A stretch of DNA of 29,658 nt from Chloroflexota bacterium (GCA_029555885.1 JAKPQT010000078.1:1-29658); one strand, 5' to 3'; positions 8,025 through 16,578 are shown, counted from the first letter of the stretch. The notes: a model not told the origin generated them from the letters alone. Translations and numbers: made by a program.

Positions 8025-9526
8025 GGCAGAGCCTCCACCAGGGCGCGGAAGTGTTCGCCCCGCGCTGCGAAATCAACATAAGCATCGAAGCTCGTGCCGC
8101 CCGGCGCGAGCAGCACCACATCGCCGGGCCGGGCCACGCGCTGCGCCGCGGCCACCGCGGCCTGCAAGTCAGCCTGGGCCAGGACCGGCACAGGCGATGC
8201 GCCGCTGGACCGCACATAGTCAGCGAGCGCGGCCTCGATCAGCCCGGCGGCTTCACCGAATAACACGACCGCGCGCACGCGCGGCTGGCCGGCAGCATCC
8301 CGCGCGTGGATTTCCGCCGCGACCGTCTGCCACGGCAAGTGTTTGTCGCGGCCCCCCAGGAGGAGGACAAGCGGCTCGCTGAACGAGTGCAGCGCGGCGA
8401 CGGTGCGCTCCGGCGCGGTGGCGATGGAGTCGTTCACCCAGGTGATGCCGTCGCGCTGGCGGACAATCTCCAGCCGGTGCGCGACGCCGCCGAAAGTGGT
8501 CGCGACTGCGGCCATCGCTTCGACGCCCGCACCCGCGGCACCGGCCAGGCAGCAGGCCGCGAGGATGTTCGCCAGATTGTGCCGCCCGCGCAGCCGCACG
8601 TCGCTGACCCGGCAGACCGTCGCGTCGTCCAGCCCCGGCCTGCGCCAGATGAGACGCTCGGCCGCGCCGGTACCCGCCAGGAATGCGCCCGCCTCCAGCT
8701 CACCGGTCAGGCTGAAGCCCAGGCGCGCGGCCTGGAGCGGGAAATAGACCTCCCCCTGGCCTTCGCCCGCGGGAATCTCGCAGCGTCCGCTGCGCAGCCA
8801 GGCGCCGGTGTAGGCGTCATCCGCACCCAGGACGCAGGTGTCCCCGCGCTCCTGGAAGCGCAGGATGTTGGCTTTGGCTGCGGCATAGTGCGACATGGAC
8901 GGGTGGCGGTCCAGGTGATTGGGCGTGATGTTCAGCAGGGCGGCCAGGGCCGGGCTGCGATCGAACAGCTCGAGCTGGAAGCTGGACAGCTCCATCACCA
9001 CTTTGTCGCCCGAGCCGACCTCGTCCAGCCGGTCAATCAGCGGCGTGCCGATGTTGCCGCCCACGTGCGTCGTCAGGCCTGCGGCCTGCAGCATCAGGCC
9101 GGTCAGCGTGGTGGTCGTCGTCTTGCCGGCGGAGCCGGTGATGCCGATGACCGGCGCGGGGCAGTGGCGTAAGGTCAGCGCGCCGTCGTTGCTCAAGGCG
9201 ATGCCGCGGCGCACGGCCTCCTGCACGACCGGAATGGCCGGTGAGACGCCGCCGCTCAGGCACAGCAGGTCGGTCCCCGTGAGCAGGTCGACCGGGTGGT
9301 CGCCGAGGACGAAGCGCACGCGACCGCCAGTGGTTGTGGCGGCGAACTGCTCCAGGTCACGGCAGGTTTCCGCGAGCTGGGCCTCTGTCCGCAGGTCGCT
9401 CAACGTCACGTGCGCGCCGCGGCGCAGCAGGAAGCGGGCCAGCGCCGTGCCCTGCCGCGCCATCCCGAGGATGACGACCCGCAGGCCGGTGTAGCCTTGT
9501 CCATTGCTGCGACGACCGATGCTCAA
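8021..9526 (-). CDS. murD: UDP-N-acetylmuramoyl-L-alanine--D-glutamate ligase
   Basis: Mur ligase adding D-Glu to UDP-MurNAc-L-Ala. The 501-residue product has an N-terminal Rossmann part (RVVILGMARQGTALARFLL), the P-loop GITGSAGKTTTTTLTGLML, GGNIGTPLID, ELSSFQLE, NITPNHLDRHPSMSHYAAAK, RGRHNLANILAA, WVNDSIATAPERTVAAL and LLGGRDKHLPW. The TTG at 9526 was chosen because AGGGGGG stands just upstream and homology begins soon after (TGLRVVILG). A GTG at 9607 overlapping the previous stop would add 27 residues translated through a palindromic repeat; this is possible but less likely. It ends in an ATGA overlap with ftsW. Confidence 0.94.
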   Translation of the reverse strand: MSIGRRSNGQGYTGLRVVILGMARQGTALARFLLRRGAHVTLSDLRTEAQLAETCRDLEQFAATTTGGRVRFVLGDHPVDLLTGTDLLCLSGGVSPAIPVVQEAVRRGIALSNDGALTLRHCPAPVIGITGSAGKTTTTTLTGLMLQAAGLTTHVGGNIGTPLIDRLDEVGSGDKVVMELSSFQLELFDRSPALAALLNITPNHLDRHPSMSHYAAAKANILRFQERGDTCVLGADDAYTGAWLRSGRCEIPAGEGQGEVYFPLQAARLGFSLTGELEAGAFLAGTGAAERLIWRRPGLDDATVCRVSDVRLRGRHNLANILAACCLAGAAGAGVEAMAAVATTFGGVAHRLEIVRQRDGITWVNDSIATAPERTVAALHSFSEPLVLLLGGRDKHLPWQTVAAEIHARDAAGQPRVRAVVLFGEAAGLIEAALADYVRSSGASPVPVLAQADLQAAVAAAQRVARPGDVVLLAPGGTSFDAYVDFAARGEHFRALVEALP

Positions 9527-9543
9527 GAGATTCCCCCCTGTTG

Positions 9544-9597
9544 GTAGTAGGCGCTTCAGCGCCCCTCGTCCACTCCAGGCGCTGAAGCGCCTACTAC
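9544..9597 (-). repeat. Palindromic element, 20-bp perfect arms, upstream of murD
   Basis: Arm GTAGTAGGCGCTTCAGCGCC at 9544-9563 and its exact reverse complement at 9578-9597 enclose a 14-base loop. Each arm also contains the inner palindrome GGCGCT-TC-AGCGCC. It is orientation-free in effect. Such arms look like a dispersed REP-like element; in the transcript it would form a hairpin between the small unknown gene and murD. No T-run follows on the minus strand, so it is a poor terminator. The murD frame stays open through it. Confidence 0.9.
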
Positions 9598-9603
9598 GAA
9601 CCC

Positions 9604-10077
9604 TCACCTGGCGATGAACGGCGTGTCAGGCCAGCGGGCCTGAAATTCCCGGCTCATCGATTCGGTCCACCGGGCTGCGTCTGCGGCCGGAAGCAGCCAG
9701 TGACGATAGTGTACGGTGACGGCGGCACCCTGCTCGATCAGCGTGCCGTCCGGCTCGACGGCCAGGGGCAGCGGCTCCAGTTCGACCAGAAGCGCGTGCA
9801 CGCGCGCCTGGCCCTTGCCCCATGGACGGCCCATAAGGGCGGCGAAGGCTTTGGCAATCGGCAGGAGCGCCCGATAGACCAGTCGCGCTGCGGTGGAATA
9901 GTCATCGCGCTCAAGCGCCGCATCCAGGTCAGACTGCAAGGGCCGCATGGTCCGCAGGATGAAGCCCGCCAGCGTCAGCGCGCCGGCAGACCCACGTGGC
10001 GCAGCAGGCGCACGATGCCCGGGAGGCAGCACGGCCCGAAACTGGATGGTCCTTTCCCCTGGCAGTGTTCCGTACAC
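9604..10077 (-). CDS. Unknown small protein between mraY and murD
   Basis: Not recognised. The reading frame gives 157 residues from a GTG at 10077 preceded by the purine-rich AAGGAAAGGA, or 114 residues from an ATG at 9948 (MRPLQSDLDAALERDD). The shorter part looks the most protein-like: an N-terminal helical stretch (LQSDLDAALERDDYSTAARLVYRALLPIAKAFAA is continuous amphipathic sequence in the translation), then HALLVELEPLPLAVEPDG and VHYRHWLLPAADAARW. No signal peptide, membrane helix or catalytic motif is seen. It lies where dcw clusters usually pass directly from mraY to murD, and palindromic repeats flank it on both sides, so it may be a late insertion. Its stop overlaps an alternative GTG of murD. 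Confidence 0.5.
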   Translation of the reverse strand: MYGTLPGERTIQFRAVLPPGHRAPAAPRGSAGALTLAGFILRTMRPLQSDLDAALERDDYSTAARLVYRALLPIAKAFAALMGRPWGKGQARVHALLVELEPLPLAVEPDGTLIEQGAAVTVHYRHWLLPAADAARWTESMSREFQARWPDTPFIAR

Positions 10078-10125
10078 GATCCTTTCCTTTCGCCCTTCGT
10101 TCTCGTTCGTCGCCAAGAATGACTT

Positions 10126-10175
10126 GTAGCATCGGGCCTTGTGCCCGCCAGAACGCCCACAAGGGCCTATGCTAC
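10126..10175 (-). repeat. Imperfect palindrome downstream of mraY
   Basis: The 18-base arms GTAGCATCGGGCCTTGTG (10126-10143) and CACAAGGGCCTATGCTAC (10158-10175) pair at 16 of 18 positions around a 14-base loop. It begins 3 bases after the mraY stop on the minus strand. The bases after the hairpin on the transcribed strand (AAGTCATTC) are not a T-run, so an intrinsic terminator is doubtful; it resembles a second REP-like element or an RNA-processing/stabilising hairpin. Confidence 0.8.
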
Positions 10176-10178
10176 TGA

Positions 10179-11249
10179 CTACAGCAGCGCGAGCGCAATG
10201 CCCGTCATGCCTGCCAGAATCGAAATCAGGAAGAAACGCCAGACAATGTGCGTCTCCGACCAGCCCAGCAGCTCGAAATGGTGATGGAGCGGGGCCATCT
10301 TGAAGATGCGCTTGCCCACGCCTGTGCGCTTCTTGGTCCACTTGAAGTAGCTGACCTGCAGGACATCCGACGCGGCGGTGGCGACAAATACGATCCCGAC
10401 GATGGGCAGGAGCAGCCATTGGCCCGTCATCAGTGCGACGACGGCCAACGTTGCGCCGAGCGCCAGCGCGCCCGTGTCGCCCATGAAAAGCTGTGCCGGG
10501 TGCGAGTTGTACCAGAGAAACGCGAACAGCGCGCCGACCATCGTGAAGCAGAACGAGCTGAGCGGGTACTGTCCCTGGAGGTTGGCGATGATGCCGTACG
10601 CGGCAAAGGCCACCGCGACCGTCGAGCCGGCCAGCCCGTCCAGGCCGTCCGTCAGGTTAACTGCGTTCGTCATGGCGACGATGACGAACGTTGCGATCGG
10701 GATGTAGATCAGTCCTAGGTCGAACCGCTGGGCAATGCCAGGGAGAGCAACGCTGTGAATGTCCAGAAAGAAGTAGATGCCCAGACTGGCGACCAGCGCC
10801 AGAATCGTCTGATAAGAAGCCTTCACCCGCGCAATAAAGCCCTGCGCGTCGTTGCGGCGACCGGTGATGCCCTTCCAGTCGTCGCGCGCACCGAGCACTG
10901 CGAACGACAGCAGGGTCAGCAGCGGCAGGAGCATCGACTTGCCGATGAGCGGGCTGCCCTCCGCAAAATTGAAGATGCGCAGGATGGCCTTGCCCCACTC
11001 GACGCCGCTTAGAAAGTTTGCCAGGTTCAGCACGACCGTAATCAGGAACACGGGGACCAGGAACAGCACCCCGCCCATCGTGGGCGTGCCCATCTTGGTC
11101 TGGTGGCTGTTGGGCCCTTCGATGCGGATACGCTTGCCCACGCCCTTCCGTCGCAGCAGGTTAATCAAAGGCTGACCCCAGATCACCGACAGCAGGAACG
11201 AGACGGTAGCCAGGGCAAGTGCGAACGGCATCGGTGCTTGTTCGATCAT
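10179..11249 (-). CDS. mraY: Phospho-N-acetylmuramoyl-pentapeptide-transferase
   Basis: Integral membrane enzyme that moves phospho-MurNAc-pentapeptide from UDP to undecaprenyl phosphate, forming lipid I. The 356 residues show about ten hydrophobic segments and the family signatures GPNSHQTKMGTPTMGG (45-60), the catalytic Asp pair in ARDDWKG (121-127), NAVNLTDGLDGLAG (195-208), FMGDTGALALG (255-265) and the histidine cluster PLHHHFELLGW (320-330). The ATG overlaps the murF stop (ATGA), so the two are translationally coupled. Normal length for the family. Confidence 0.97.
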   Translation of the reverse strand: MIEQAPMPFALALATVSFLLSVIWGQPLINLLRRKGVGKRIRIEGPNSHQTKMGTPTMGGVLFLVPVFLITVVLNLANFLSGVEWGKAILRIFNFAEGSPLIGKSMLLPLLTLLSFAVLGARDDWKGITGRRNDAQGFIARVKASYQTILALVASLGIYFFLDIHSVALPGIAQRFDLGLIYIPIATFVIVAMTNAVNLTDGLDGLAGSTVAVAFAAYGIIANLQGQYPLSSFCFTMVGALFAFLWYNSHPAQLFMGDTGALALGATLAVVALMTGQWLLLPIVGIVFVATAASDVLQVSYFKWTKKRTGVGKRIFKMAPLHHHFELLGWSETHIVWRFFLISILAGMTGIALALL

Positions 11250-12706
11250 GCGGATTCCGCTCCTGAGATGCGGGGTCGCGCCAGTGCGTCGACGATCTTC
11301 TCCATGCCGCCGGCGCGTGAGCCCTTGACCAGAATCACATCACCTTCCCGAATGAGACCCTGGAGGACGGCGATGGCGTCCTGGTTGTTCTCGACCGGAT
11401 GCACATCCGCTGGGCGCATCCCGATGGCCAGCGCCTCTTCTGCGATGAGTCGGGCGCGCGGGCCGACTGTCACGAGCTTGCTGACGACCTGGGCTGCACG
11501 GCCGCCGACCCGCCGGTGACCGGCCTCCTCGTATGCGCCCAGCTCATACATATCGCCCAACACGGCAATCGCCCGGTGCGATGTGTTGGCGATCTCCTCG
11601 AGCAGGTTCAGTGCGGCCAGCATTGAGTCCGGGCTGGCATTGTATGTATCATCGACGAGCGTGGTGTCGCGCAGCCCGCGCGCCACGACCAGCCGCAACT
11701 GCCCGCGCACATCCTGCAGGCCCTCGACGATTTCGGTCCAGCTCAGCCCATCGGCCAGTCCGACCGCTGCGGCCCGCAATGCGGTGTGGACGCTGTGGCG
11801 GCCCAGCATGGGCAGTTTGACGTGCAGCACCTCGTCCCCGTAGTGGAACCGGAAGCGCAGCCCCTCCAGGCCCTGGCTGCTGATTTCGTCGGCCCACAGG
11901 TGGCTCTCCGGGTTCAGCCCGTAGGTGAAGACGCGCGCCCGTGTCAGGCCGGACATCGCCAGCACGAGCGGGTCATCCGCGTTCAGGATGGCGACCCCGC
12001 CTTCATCGCCCGGGGGGAGGGCCTGCGGCAGCTCGGACTTGGCCGCCGCAATGCGTTCGACGCTGCCCAGGCGCTCGGCGTGCGTCGGCCCGACGTTCGT
12101 CACTACGCCGATGCGCGGCTGCGCCAGCGTGCACAGGTGGGCGATTTCGCCCAGCGTGTACATGCCCATCTCGAGGACCACGCGCTGGTGCTCCGGCCCA
12201 AGCTGGAGCAGGGTGAGCGGCAGGCCGATTTCATTGTTAAGGTTGCCCTGGCTGCGGAGCGTCACATACCGCTGCGCGAGCACGTTGGCGATGATTTCCT
12301 TTGTCGTGGTCTTGCCGACGCTGCCGGTGATGGCGACCGCATCGGCGGGCATCTGCACGCGCCAGGCGTGCGCGGCGGCCTGGAGCCCCGCAAGGCTGTC
12401 CGGCACGATGAATATCCACGGGCCCGCATCCCTACTGACCGTGCCGTCGGGCGTGACGAAGCGCGCCTGGGGATACAGCTCGCGCGCGTGTGGCTCGGCC
12501 AGCGCGGCCCGCGCCCCGCGCGTGAAGGCATCGCCTAGATAGAGGTGGCCGTCGGTGTGTTCGCCCCGCAGCGCGATGAACAGGCTGCCCGGCTCTGCTG
12601 CGCGTGAGTCAATCACGACGCTGCTGAAGGGCTGCGCTGCTTCCGGTCCCGGGACGGCGGGCTCGGTGCTTGTGACGGCCCGCCAGAATTGGTCCAGTGA
12701 AATCAT
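11246..12706 (-). CDS. murF: UDP-N-acetylmuramoyl-tripeptide--D-alanyl-D-alanine ligase
   Basis: Mur ligase that adds the D-Ala-D-Ala dipeptide made by Ddl. The 486 residues carry DSRAAEPGSLFIAL in the N-terminal UDP-binding domain, the P-loop ITGSVGKTTTKEIIA (126-140), NLNNEIGLPLTLLQL, LEMGMYTLGEIAHL (the MG of this motif is usual for MurF), NVGPTHAERLGS, DDTYNASPDSMLAAL, VLGDMYELG and VKGSRAGGMEKIVDAL. NASP rather than the DNPR of MurE supports MurF over MurE. The ATG has AAGGAAA upstream and lies 16 bases after the ftsI stop. Confidence 0.97.
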   Translation of the reverse strand: MISLDQFWRAVTSTEPAVPGPEAAQPFSSVVIDSRAAEPGSLFIALRGEHTDGHLYLGDAFTRGARAALAEPHARELYPQARFVTPDGTVSRDAGPWIFIVPDSLAGLQAAAHAWRVQMPADAVAITGSVGKTTTKEIIANVLAQRYVTLRSQGNLNNEIGLPLTLLQLGPEHQRVVLEMGMYTLGEIAHLCTLAQPRIGVVTNVGPTHAERLGSVERIAAAKSELPQALPPGDEGGVAILNADDPLVLAMSGLTRARVFTYGLNPESHLWADEISSQGLEGLRFRFHYGDEVLHVKLPMLGRHSVHTALRAAAVGLADGLSWTEIVEGLQDVRGQLRLVVARGLRDTTLVDDTYNASPDSMLAALNLLEEIANTSHRAIAVLGDMYELGAYEEAGHRRVGGRAAQVVSKLVTVGPRARLIAEEALAIGMRPADVHPVENNQDAIAVLQGLIREGDVILVKGSRAGGMEKIVDALARPRISGAESA

Positions 12707-12722
12707 CGTGTTTCCTTGCCCG

Positions 12723-14510
12723 TCACGGCATCCGGTCGTCGGGCTGGAGCTTCAGGACGTTGATTGCATCCTGTGCCACCTGGCCGAACACTGGCAGGGC
12801 CACCTGCTCGGCCCAGCGGGAGGTCTTCGGCTCCGAGAGCTTGATGAGCACCACGAGCTGCGGGTCTGCCGCGGGGAAGAAGCCCACGAAGCTCGTGATG
12901 GTCAGTTCATCGTTGTAGCCGCCCTCTTCGGGAATCTGGGCGGTGCCGGTCTTGCCGGCCACCCGGAAGCCCGGCACCAGGTTTGGGCCGGCCGCATAGC
13001 TCTCGACGGTGAAGACCATCATCTCAGTGAGCTTGCGAGCGGTTTCCGGCTTGATGGCCCGGCCAAGCGTGCGCGGCGGGACGTTGTAGACTCTGCCGTT
13101 GTGCACGAGACTCTGGACGAGTTGCGGCTGCATGACGGTTCCGCCGTTCGCAATTGCGGCGATGGCGTTGGCCATCTGCAGCGGCGTTGCGCTGAGGCCC
13201 TGGCCGAACGAGTTGGCGGCCTGGTCGAAGCGGCTCCAGTATTGGGTGCCCGCCCATTTGACGATGCCGGGATTCTCTGGCCCGGCGTCAATCTCGGTGT
13301 ATTGCCCGAAACGAAACTGGCGCAGATAGCGGTAGAAGGTCTCAGAGCCCATCCGCAGACAGATGTTGGCGGTGACGACGTTGATGGAGCTGGCCAACGC
13401 CTGGCGTGCAGTGACGATGCCGTAGGACTTCTTCTCGGCGTTTTCGATCTTCTCGTTGTCGAGTATCAGGGTGCCGGTGTCCTCGAACAGCTCCTCGGAC
13501 GACAGTTTATCCGCGTCCAGGCCGGCGGCGAATGTCACCGGCTTGAAGACCGAGCCGGGCTCATAAGCCTGGCTGATGGCCGAGTTCGCCCATTCGCCGT
13601 TGGTGAATTCCGCGTAGCGATTCGGGTCGTAGGTCGGCCAGCTGGCCATCGCCAGGATCGCGCCGGTGTGCGGCTGCATGACGATGATGACGCCATCTTT
13701 CGCCTTATACTTGACCAGGGCCTCGGTCAGCCGCTTCTCGACCATATACTGCAGCGCGGCGTTCACGTGCAGGACGAGGTCGCGGCCGCCTGGCGAGGGC
13801 AGATAGGTGCTCCACGCCTCGGGGAGCGGCTGGGCCGCGCCTGGCAGGCGTGCCGTGGACCAGTCATTGCTCGTGCGCAGCCAGTCGTTGTAATAGGCTT
13901 CGACACCGGCGCGGCCTTCCTGGTCGCGATCCACGAACCCCAGCACGTGCGCGGCCAACGAGCCGTGGAGGTAGACGCGCTGGCGTTTGCCGTCGCACCA
14001 GATCCACTCGGGCAGGCCTTTGTCATAGTCGGCCGTGTTGCACTGCGCCGCGCTGACGTTCTTGGCGATGACCGCGATGGTGCCCTTGCCCTGCACCGCG
14101 TTGATGACCGACTCAGGGGGCACGCCCAGGATGGCCGCGTAACGGGGCAGGTTGGCCGGATCGGTCTTCATGCTGCGGAAGAGATCCGGGTTGGCGTAGA
14201 TCTCCCAGGCGAAGTCATCCATTGCCAGGAGCAGGCCATTCCTGTCGATGATGCGCCCGCGCGAATCGTCGCGCGTCTCCGCTTCTTTGCGCTCAGAGCC
14301 CATGGCCATGCCGACGACCTGGGAGAGAATCAGTTGGGTGATGACGACGAGGCCGAACAGGGCGAACAGCAGGACGAGAAAGCGCAGCCGCACTGTGAGC
14401 ATGCGCTTGTCGTCGGCGGTCGGGCGCGCGGCACTCTGGCGGGCAGGGCCCGCGTTGACGGGCGGAGCCTCCTCGTCATCAAACCGTTGCCAGGTCTGGC
14501 GCCTTGCCAT
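12723..14510 (-). CDS. ftsI: Penicillin-binding protein 2/3-type transpeptidase, FtsI
   Basis: Class B PBP that crosslinks septal peptidoglycan and partners FtsW. The 595 residues have a Pro/Ala-rich cytoplasmic tail (1-42), one membrane anchor near 43-66, a dimerisation domain starting with RGRIIDRNGLLLA (84-96), and a transpeptidase domain with all three active-site motifs: SVFK at 320-323, SIN at 375-377 and KTG at 520-522 (AGKTGTAQIP). No C-terminal PASTA repeats are present, as the protein ends soon after the transpeptidase fold. The ATG has AGGAG 10 bases upstream, 12 bases after the ftsL stop. Confidence 0.95.
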   Translation of the reverse strand: MARRQTWQRFDDEEAPPVNAGPARQSAARPTADDKRMLTVRLRFLVLLFALFGLVVITQLILSQVVGMAMGSERKEAETRDDSRGRIIDRNGLLLAMDDFAWEIYANPDLFRSMKTDPANLPRYAAILGVPPESVINAVQGKGTIAVIAKNVSAAQCNTADYDKGLPEWIWCDGKRQRVYLHGSLAAHVLGFVDRDQEGRAGVEAYYNDWLRTSNDWSTARLPGAAQPLPEAWSTYLPSPGGRDLVLHVNAALQYMVEKRLTEALVKYKAKDGVIIVMQPHTGAILAMASWPTYDPNRYAEFTNGEWANSAISQAYEPGSVFKPVTFAAGLDADKLSSEELFEDTGTLILDNEKIENAEKKSYGIVTARQALASSINVVTANICLRMGSETFYRYLRQFRFGQYTEIDAGPENPGIVKWAGTQYWSRFDQAANSFGQGLSATPLQMANAIAAIANGGTVMQPQLVQSLVHNGRVYNVPPRTLGRAIKPETARKLTEMMVFTVESYAAGPNLVPGFRVAGKTGTAQIPEEGGYNDELTITSFVGFFPAADPQLVVLIKLSEPKTSRWAEQVALPVFGQVAQDAINVLKLQPDDRMP

Positions 14511-14522
14511 GAGCGGGCACTC

Positions 14523-14906
14523 CTAATGGGCCGGCGCGCTGGCTGTCAGCGCCGCGCCGGAGGCGGTTTGCGGTGCCACGCGGATGACCACGGTGGGCAC
14601 GACATAGCCGGCTGCCTCAGCCTGTTCCTCAATGTAGCTGGGGGTGTTCCAGCGCGCCCACTGGCGCGTCAACTCGATATTGCTCTGTTCGAGGACCTCA
14701 GCCTGCACGCCCAGTTTGATGATATCGCGGTGCAGTTCAGAGAGGCGGCTCATCTGGAAAAAGTAGAGACAGCCGACAGCACAGAGGACGGCGATGATTA
14801 AGATGTAGCGCAACAAAGCGGAGCTTGCGCCGGTCAGCAGGCCGCGTCGCCAGTCGGCCAGCCGTCCTGGGGCGGCGGGGGGTGTGGTGGTAATACGCTG
14901 CAACAT
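14523..14906 (-). CDS. ftsL: FtsL-like bitopic cell division protein
   Basis: Small division protein of 127 residues: a short basic cytoplasmic part, one membrane segment near 33-50 (YILIIAVLCAVGCLYFF), and a following helix with heptad character (LSELHRDIIKLGVQAEVLEQSNIEL is continuous here) typical of the FtsL/DivIC coiled coil. It ends with an Ala-rich tail. Sequence conservation in this family is low, so the call rests mostly on topology and on the position between rsmH and ftsI. In other bacteria FtsL with FtsB and FtsQ activates FtsWI. Good Shine-Dalgarno GAGGAGAG upstream; 9 bases from rsmH. Confidence 0.82.
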   Translation of the reverse strand: MLQRITTTPPAAPGRLADWRRGLLTGASSALLRYILIIAVLCAVGCLYFFQMSRLSELHRDIIKLGVQAEVLEQSNIELTRQWARWNTPSYIEEQAEAAGYVVPTVVIRVAPQTASGAALTASAPAH

Positions 14907-14915
14907 AAGCTCTCC

Positions 14916-15884
14916 TCATCCATTCGTAACTCGCTCTGCTATACGTAACTTCGCACTACGGCTGCGGGGGTTAGCGACTACTTCCCTCTCGTCTGGCTGA
15001 ACGGGCTTGCGGGTGACGGCGTGCAGCGTGGCGCGATGTCCACAGGTGCACACCGTACGGGTCAGCCGCGCCGGCCGCGACCCTTCCTCATCGAGGTCAC
15101 AGATACAATCGCGCGTCTCACGCTGGATGAAGCGCTTGACAATCCGGTCTTCCAGCGAGTGAAACGCAATGACGGCCAGCCGGCCGCCGGGCGCTAACAG
15201 CTCGACTGCCTGGGGCAGCACGGCTGCGAGCGCGCCCAGCTCGTCATTGACCGCAATGCGCAGCGCCTGAAAGGTGCGCGTGGCCGGATGGAGACGATGC
15301 CCCCGCTGGCCTCCGATCGCCCGGCTGACCACGTCCGCCAGTTCCTGCGTGGTGTGCAGCGGGCGGGCCGCGACGATGGCCCGGGCAATCCGGCGCGACC
15401 GCGGCTCTTCGCCGTACTGGAAGATCAGATCGGCCAGTTCCTCTTGCGGCCAGTTGTTAACGATCTCGCCCGCAGTCAGCTCTGCCTGCGGGTCCATCCG
15501 CATATCCAGCGGACCGAGGGCCAGGAAGCTGAAGCCGCGCTCCCCCTCGTCTAACTGGTAGGACGAGATGCCCAGGTCGAGCAGGATCGCCTGCACTCCT
15601 GTGAAGCCGGCCTCTCGCGCTGCCTCCTCCAGATGGCGAAAGCTCGTCTGGCGGAGGATCACCCGCGCTCCATACTGCGCCAGCCGTTCACGGCCTCGGG
15701 CAATGGCGGCTGGGTCGGCATCCAGCCCGAGCAGCCGGCCATCGGGTGCGGTGGCGGCCAGGATGGCGGCGGCATGGCCTGCACCGCCGAGCGTGCAGTC
15801 GATGGCCGCTGCGCCGGGCACCAGCGCCAGGCCACGCAGCGTCTCTTCCAGGAGCACGGGGACATGGCCGGCAGGGCTGTCCAT
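14916..15884 (-). CDS. rsmH: 16S rRNA (cytosine1402-N4)-methyltransferase RsmH (MraW)
   Basis: SAM-dependent enzyme that methylates C1402 of 16S rRNA in the ribosomal P site. The 322 residues begin [10 protein letters not shown] and have the SAM loop [14 protein letters not shown] (29-42), [39 protein letters not shown], and [22 protein letters not shown] near the end. A Cys-rich insert (CICDLDEEG... CTCGH) lies close to the C-terminus. The ATG at 15884 was chosen over a longer frame to 15986, which would overlap mraZ by about 90 bases and begins before any homology. Gap to mraZ is 11 bases, with no strong Shine-Dalgarno. Confidence 0.95.
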   Translation of the reverse strand: MDSPAGHVPVLLEETLRGLALVPGAAAIDCTLGGAGHAAAILAATAPDGRLLGLDADPAAIARGRERLAQYGARVILRQTSFRHLEEAAREAGFTGVQAILLDLGISSYQLDEGERGFSFLALGPLDMRMDPQAELTAGEIVNNWPQEELADLIFQYGEEPRSRRIARAIVAARPLHTTQELADVVSRAIGGQRGHRLHPATRTFQALRIAVNDELGALAAVLPQAVELLAPGGRLAVIAFHSLEDRIVKRFIQRETRDCICDLDEEGSRPARLTRTVCTCGHRATLHAVTRKPVQPDEREVVANPRSRSAKLRIAERVTNG

Positions 15885-15895
15885 GGCGCCGCGGG

Positions 15896-16333
15896 CTACA
15901 TGCGCACGCCAAGCTCGCGCAGCCTGGCGAGGTCGTCGTGCTGCTGTCGGTACTCGTCCACCAGCCGCCCGTAGGTCTGGAGCCATTCATCCGGGTTCCA
16001 GATTTCGATGTGGTCCCGGTTGCCGATGACGATGGCCTCGGCCCCCAGTTTGGCATGGCGGCGGAGGACGGGCGGAACGATGACGCGGCCCTGCCTGTCC
16101 AGCTCCGTTTCGTTCGCCGCGGCCATGAGCAGGGTGGCGAAATATGCGGCGTTGCCGGCCTGCGCCTCGACCTGCTGTTCCATGGCTTCGAAGGTAGCCT
16201 TTGGATAGATGTTAATCTGGCCGAGCGTGCCGCGGCCGATGACGATAGCTGTGCCGAGTTCATCCCGGAACTTGATCGGGATCATCAGGCGGCCTTTATC
16301 GTCAATCGTGTGCTCGTATTCACCGCGAAACAT
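15896..16333 (-). CDS. mraZ: Transcriptional regulator MraZ
   Basis: DNA-binding protein of the SpoVT-AbrB double-domain type that, in studied bacteria, represses its own dcw operon through spaced TGGGN-type repeats. The 145 residues start [20 protein letters not shown] and hold the second AbrB-type half at [18 protein letters not shown]. The ATG at 16333 was chosen because GGAG lies 9 bases upstream and homology begins there; a TTG at 16348 would add five residues. First gene of the leftward cluster; a promoter and three matching repeats lie just upstream. Confidence 0.95.
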   Translation of the reverse strand: MFRGEYEHTIDDKGRLMIPIKFRDELGTAIVIGRGTLGQINIYPKATFEAMEQQVEAQAGNAAYFATLLMAAANETELDRQGRVIVPPVLRRHAKLGAEAIVIGNRDHIEIWNPDEWLQTYGRLVDEYRQQHDDLARLRELGVRM

Positions 16334-16392
16334 GCTCAGCGACTCCAACTACGGGTTTGACGGGTTATGAATACACGAATTTGGGTGTAATC

Positions 16393-16417
16393 TCCAAAAA
16401 TATCCACTATTTACCAC
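16393..16417 (-). promoter_or_regulatory. Putative MraZ operator (three 10-bp-spaced repeats)
   Basis: On the minus strand three pentamers, GTGGT, GTGGA and TTGGA, start exactly 10 bases apart, between the promoter and the mraZ start. MraZ sites in other bacteria are three or four TGGGN-like repeats with this spacing. The G triplets here are only GTGG/TTGG, so the match is partial. Its place in the 5' untranslated region would suit repression by roadblock. Confidence 0.6.
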
Positions 16418-16423
16418 GTATGC

Positions 16424-16452
16424 ATTGTAAAGGAAGTCGCGCGCATATGCAA
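16424..16452 (-). promoter_or_regulatory. Promoter of the mraZ-led dcw cluster
   Basis: On the minus strand TTGCAT (16447-16452) and TACAAT (16424-16429) are separated by 17 bases, a good sigma70-type match. Transcription would begin near 16417 and give a leader of about 85 bases before mraZ. Confidence 0.72.
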
Positions 16453-16578
16453 GCTTTTGGGGGACGAGTTATCCCAAGTTATCGCAACTTTAAGGTTGGG
16501 ATTTGCAAAGCATGGATCAGGCGAGAAGGGCCTGGCGCGGGGCGATGGATGAGTTTTCGAAATACGAAAATCAGCTAC

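Noticed and set aside
12555..14801. 748-codon open frame on the plus strand opposite ftsI and murF
   Set aside because: It is antisense to two securely identified genes, has no homology-like motifs, and long antisense frames are common in GC-rich coding DNA.
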